64,000 nucleotides of DNA, taken from assembly GCF_023101685.1 (NCBI RefSeq), contig NZ_CP082164.1, positions 6,262,001 through 6,326,000 of the forward strand, given 5' to 3'. The position numbers and the translations under genes were made by a program. The notes beneath the pieces were generated by a model. That model was not told where the DNA came from. It ran no database searches and saw only the letters and a program-made list of their open reading frames with translations. Shown one piece after another: positions 62,791 through 64,000 of the stretch (position 1 is its first letter; each line of letters starts with the position of its first letter). Source of the DNA: Bradyrhizobium sp. 186. GTDB taxonomy: Bacteria; Pseudomonadota; Alphaproteobacteria; Rhizobiales; Xanthobacteraceae.

Positions 62791-63069
62791 TCAAGCCTTC
62801 TTGGCTTTCTTGTCGCCGGAGTGGCCATGGAAGGTCCGGGTCGGCGAGAACTCGCCGAACTTGTGACCGACCATTTCCTCGTTGACCGCCACCGGCACAT
62901 GCTTCTGGCCGTTGTAAACGCCGAAGGTCAGGCCGACGAACTGCGGCAGGATGGTCGAGCGACGGCTCCAGATCTTGATGACGTCGTGACGGCCGGACGC
63001 GCGCGCGGCATCTGCTTTCTTGAGCAGAGAGCCTTCGACGAACGGGCCTTTCCAGACTGAACGAACCAT
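62791..63069 (-). CDS. rpsS: 30S ribosomal protein S19
   Basis: 92 residues. [40 protein letters not shown] and [20 protein letters not shown] are S19 signatures. In the head of the small subunit. Starts 12 bases after rplB. Confidence 0.98.
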   Translation of the reverse strand: MVRSVWKGPFVEGSLLKKADAARASGRHDVIKIWSRRSTILPQFVGLTFGVYNGQKHVPVAVNEEMVGHKFGEFSPTRTFHGHSGDKKAKKA

Positions 63070-63081
63070 GTCCGGCGTTCC

Positions 63082-63915
63082 TTACTTCTTCCGCTTGTGG
63101 CGGCTTAGGAGAATGAATTTGTTGGTCGACTTGTTGGAGCGGGTCTTCTTGCCCTTGGTCGGCTTGCCCCACGGGGTGACCGGGTGGCGGCCGCCCGAGG
63201 TACGACCTTCACCACCGCCGTGCGGATGGTCGATCGGGTTCATCGAGACGCCGCGGTTGTGCGGACGACGGCCCATCCAACGCGTGCGGCCGGCCTTGCC
63301 GATCGAGGTGTTCATGTGATCCGGGTTCGACACCGCGCCGATCGTGCCGCGGCAACGGCCGTGCACCAGGCGCTGCTCGCCCGAGTTCAGGCGGATGATC
63401 ACGTAGTCCTGGTCGCGACCAACGAGCTGGGCATAGGTACCGGCGGAGCGGGCGAGCTGGCCGCCCTTCCCGATCTTGGTCTCGATGTTGTGGATGATCG
63501 TGCCGACCGGCATGTTGCCGAGCGGCATGACGTTGCCCGGCTTCACGTCGACATAGTTGCCGGCGATGATGGTGTCACCCACCGCCAGGCGCTGCGGCGC
63601 CAGGATGTAGGCCTGCTCGCCGTCCTCGTACTTGATCAGCGCGATGAAGCCGGTGCGGTTCGGATCGTATTCCAGCCGCTCGACGGTCGCGGGTACGTCG
63701 ATCTTGTCGCGCCTGAAGTCGACGGTGCGCAGCGTCCTCTTATGACCGCCGCCGCGGAAGCGCACGGTGATGCGACCGGTGTTGTTGCGGCCGCCCGAGG
63801 AGTGCTTGCCTTCGGTGAGAGCCTTGACCGGCTTGCCCTTGTAGAGCGCCGAACGATCGACCATGACCAGCTGGCGCTGGCCCGGGGTCGTGGGATTGAA
63901 TGTCTTCAGTGCCAT
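63082..63915 (-). CDS. rplB: 50S ribosomal protein L2
   Basis: 277 residues. [40 protein letters not shown] and the C-terminal [20 protein letters not shown] (with the peptidyl-transferase-centre His). Largest core protein of the large subunit. Starts 12 bases after rplW. Confidence 0.98.
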   Translation of the reverse strand: MALKTFNPTTPGQRQLVMVDRSALYKGKPVKALTEGKHSSGGRNNTGRITVRFRGGGHKRTLRTVDFRRDKIDVPATVERLEYDPNRTGFIALIKYEDGEQAYILAPQRLAVGDTIIAGNYVDVKPGNVMPLGNMPVGTIIHNIETKIGKGGQLARSAGTYAQLVGRDQDYVIIRLNSGEQRLVHGRCRGTIGAVSNPDHMNTSIGKAGRTRWMGRRPHNRGVSMNPIDHPHGGGEGRTSGGRHPVTPWGKPTKGKKTRSNKSTNKFILLSRHKRKK

Positions 63916-63927
63916 CGTCGTGCGACC

Positions 63928-64000
63928 TTACAGACCGGTGGTCACGTCGATCCGGTGACCCTCTTCGAGAGTCACGATCGCGCGCTTGGTGTTCGACTGC
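63928..64000 (-). CDS. rplW: 50S ribosomal protein L23, 5' part outside window
   Basis: Only the last 23 codons are inside: QSNTKRAIVTLEEGHRIDVT, TGL, then stop. KRAIVTLEEGHRID is the usual L23 C-terminus, and the position before rplB is standard. Exit-tunnel protein that docks trigger factor and SRP. Confidence 0.93.
   Translation of the reverse strand, partial: QSNTKRAIVTLEEGHRIDVTTGL

Overview
The window looks like a piece of an alphaproteobacterial chromosome, most likely Bradyrhizobium or a close relative. The grounds are the high-GC coding style, the complete rhizobial-type ribosomal protein run with rpsM-rpsK-rpoA-rplQ after secY-adk, many short secreted Gly/Tyr/Arg-rich proteins of a kind common in that genus, and several families of palindromic intergenic repeats typical of it. 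The genus call is inference; the gene content is read directly.

Layout. 1-7 kb: small secreted or membrane-anchored proteins, an AraC-type regulator, a decayed ABC substrate-binding gene and tRNA-Arg(TCG). 7-11 kb: a large PAS/HAMP sensor kinase and a DMT-type exporter, both on the minus strand. 11-20.5 kb: a minus-strand catabolic run in transcription order: fused indolepyruvate ferredoxin oxidoreductase, thiolase, DUF35 zinc/OB protein, MaoC hydratase, SDR dehydrogenase, DapA-family lyase, Nudix hydrolase. Together these could carry out acyl-CoA beta-oxidation-like steps next to 2-oxoacid oxidation. 20.8-29.4 kb: a three-haem cytochrome c, a TRIC-type membrane protein, an ICL/PEP-mutase family enzyme, an ABM/NIPSNAP pair beside an ArsR-type regulator, an alpha/beta hydrolase and a glutathione transferase. 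29.4-31.3 kb: an intact IS1634-like insertion sequence with 14-bp inverted ends and a 4-bp flanking direct repeat.

31.4-50.7 kb: mixed housekeeping and accessory genes. These are the carboxyl-transferase subunit of propionyl-CoA carboxylase, a frameshifted dienelactone hydrolase, a class D beta-lactamase homologue, a FliK/FlhB-like pair, an ATP12 chaperone, an RluA-family pseudouridine synthase, rarA overlapping a DegP-type protease, an OprP-like porin, and an HxlR regulator divergent from a quinone-oxidoreductase-like gene. 50.8-64 kb: the S10-spc-alpha ribosomal block, read leftward from rplW (cut by the window edge) to rplQ, closed by a strong terminator.

No CRISPR array, prophage or obvious new defence system was seen. 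The most unusual items are adenylate kinase with a lysine-rich histone-H1-like tail, two frameshifted genes, a gene whose 3' end is made of a repeat element, and two copies of one hairpin repeat inside the ribosomal alpha operon.
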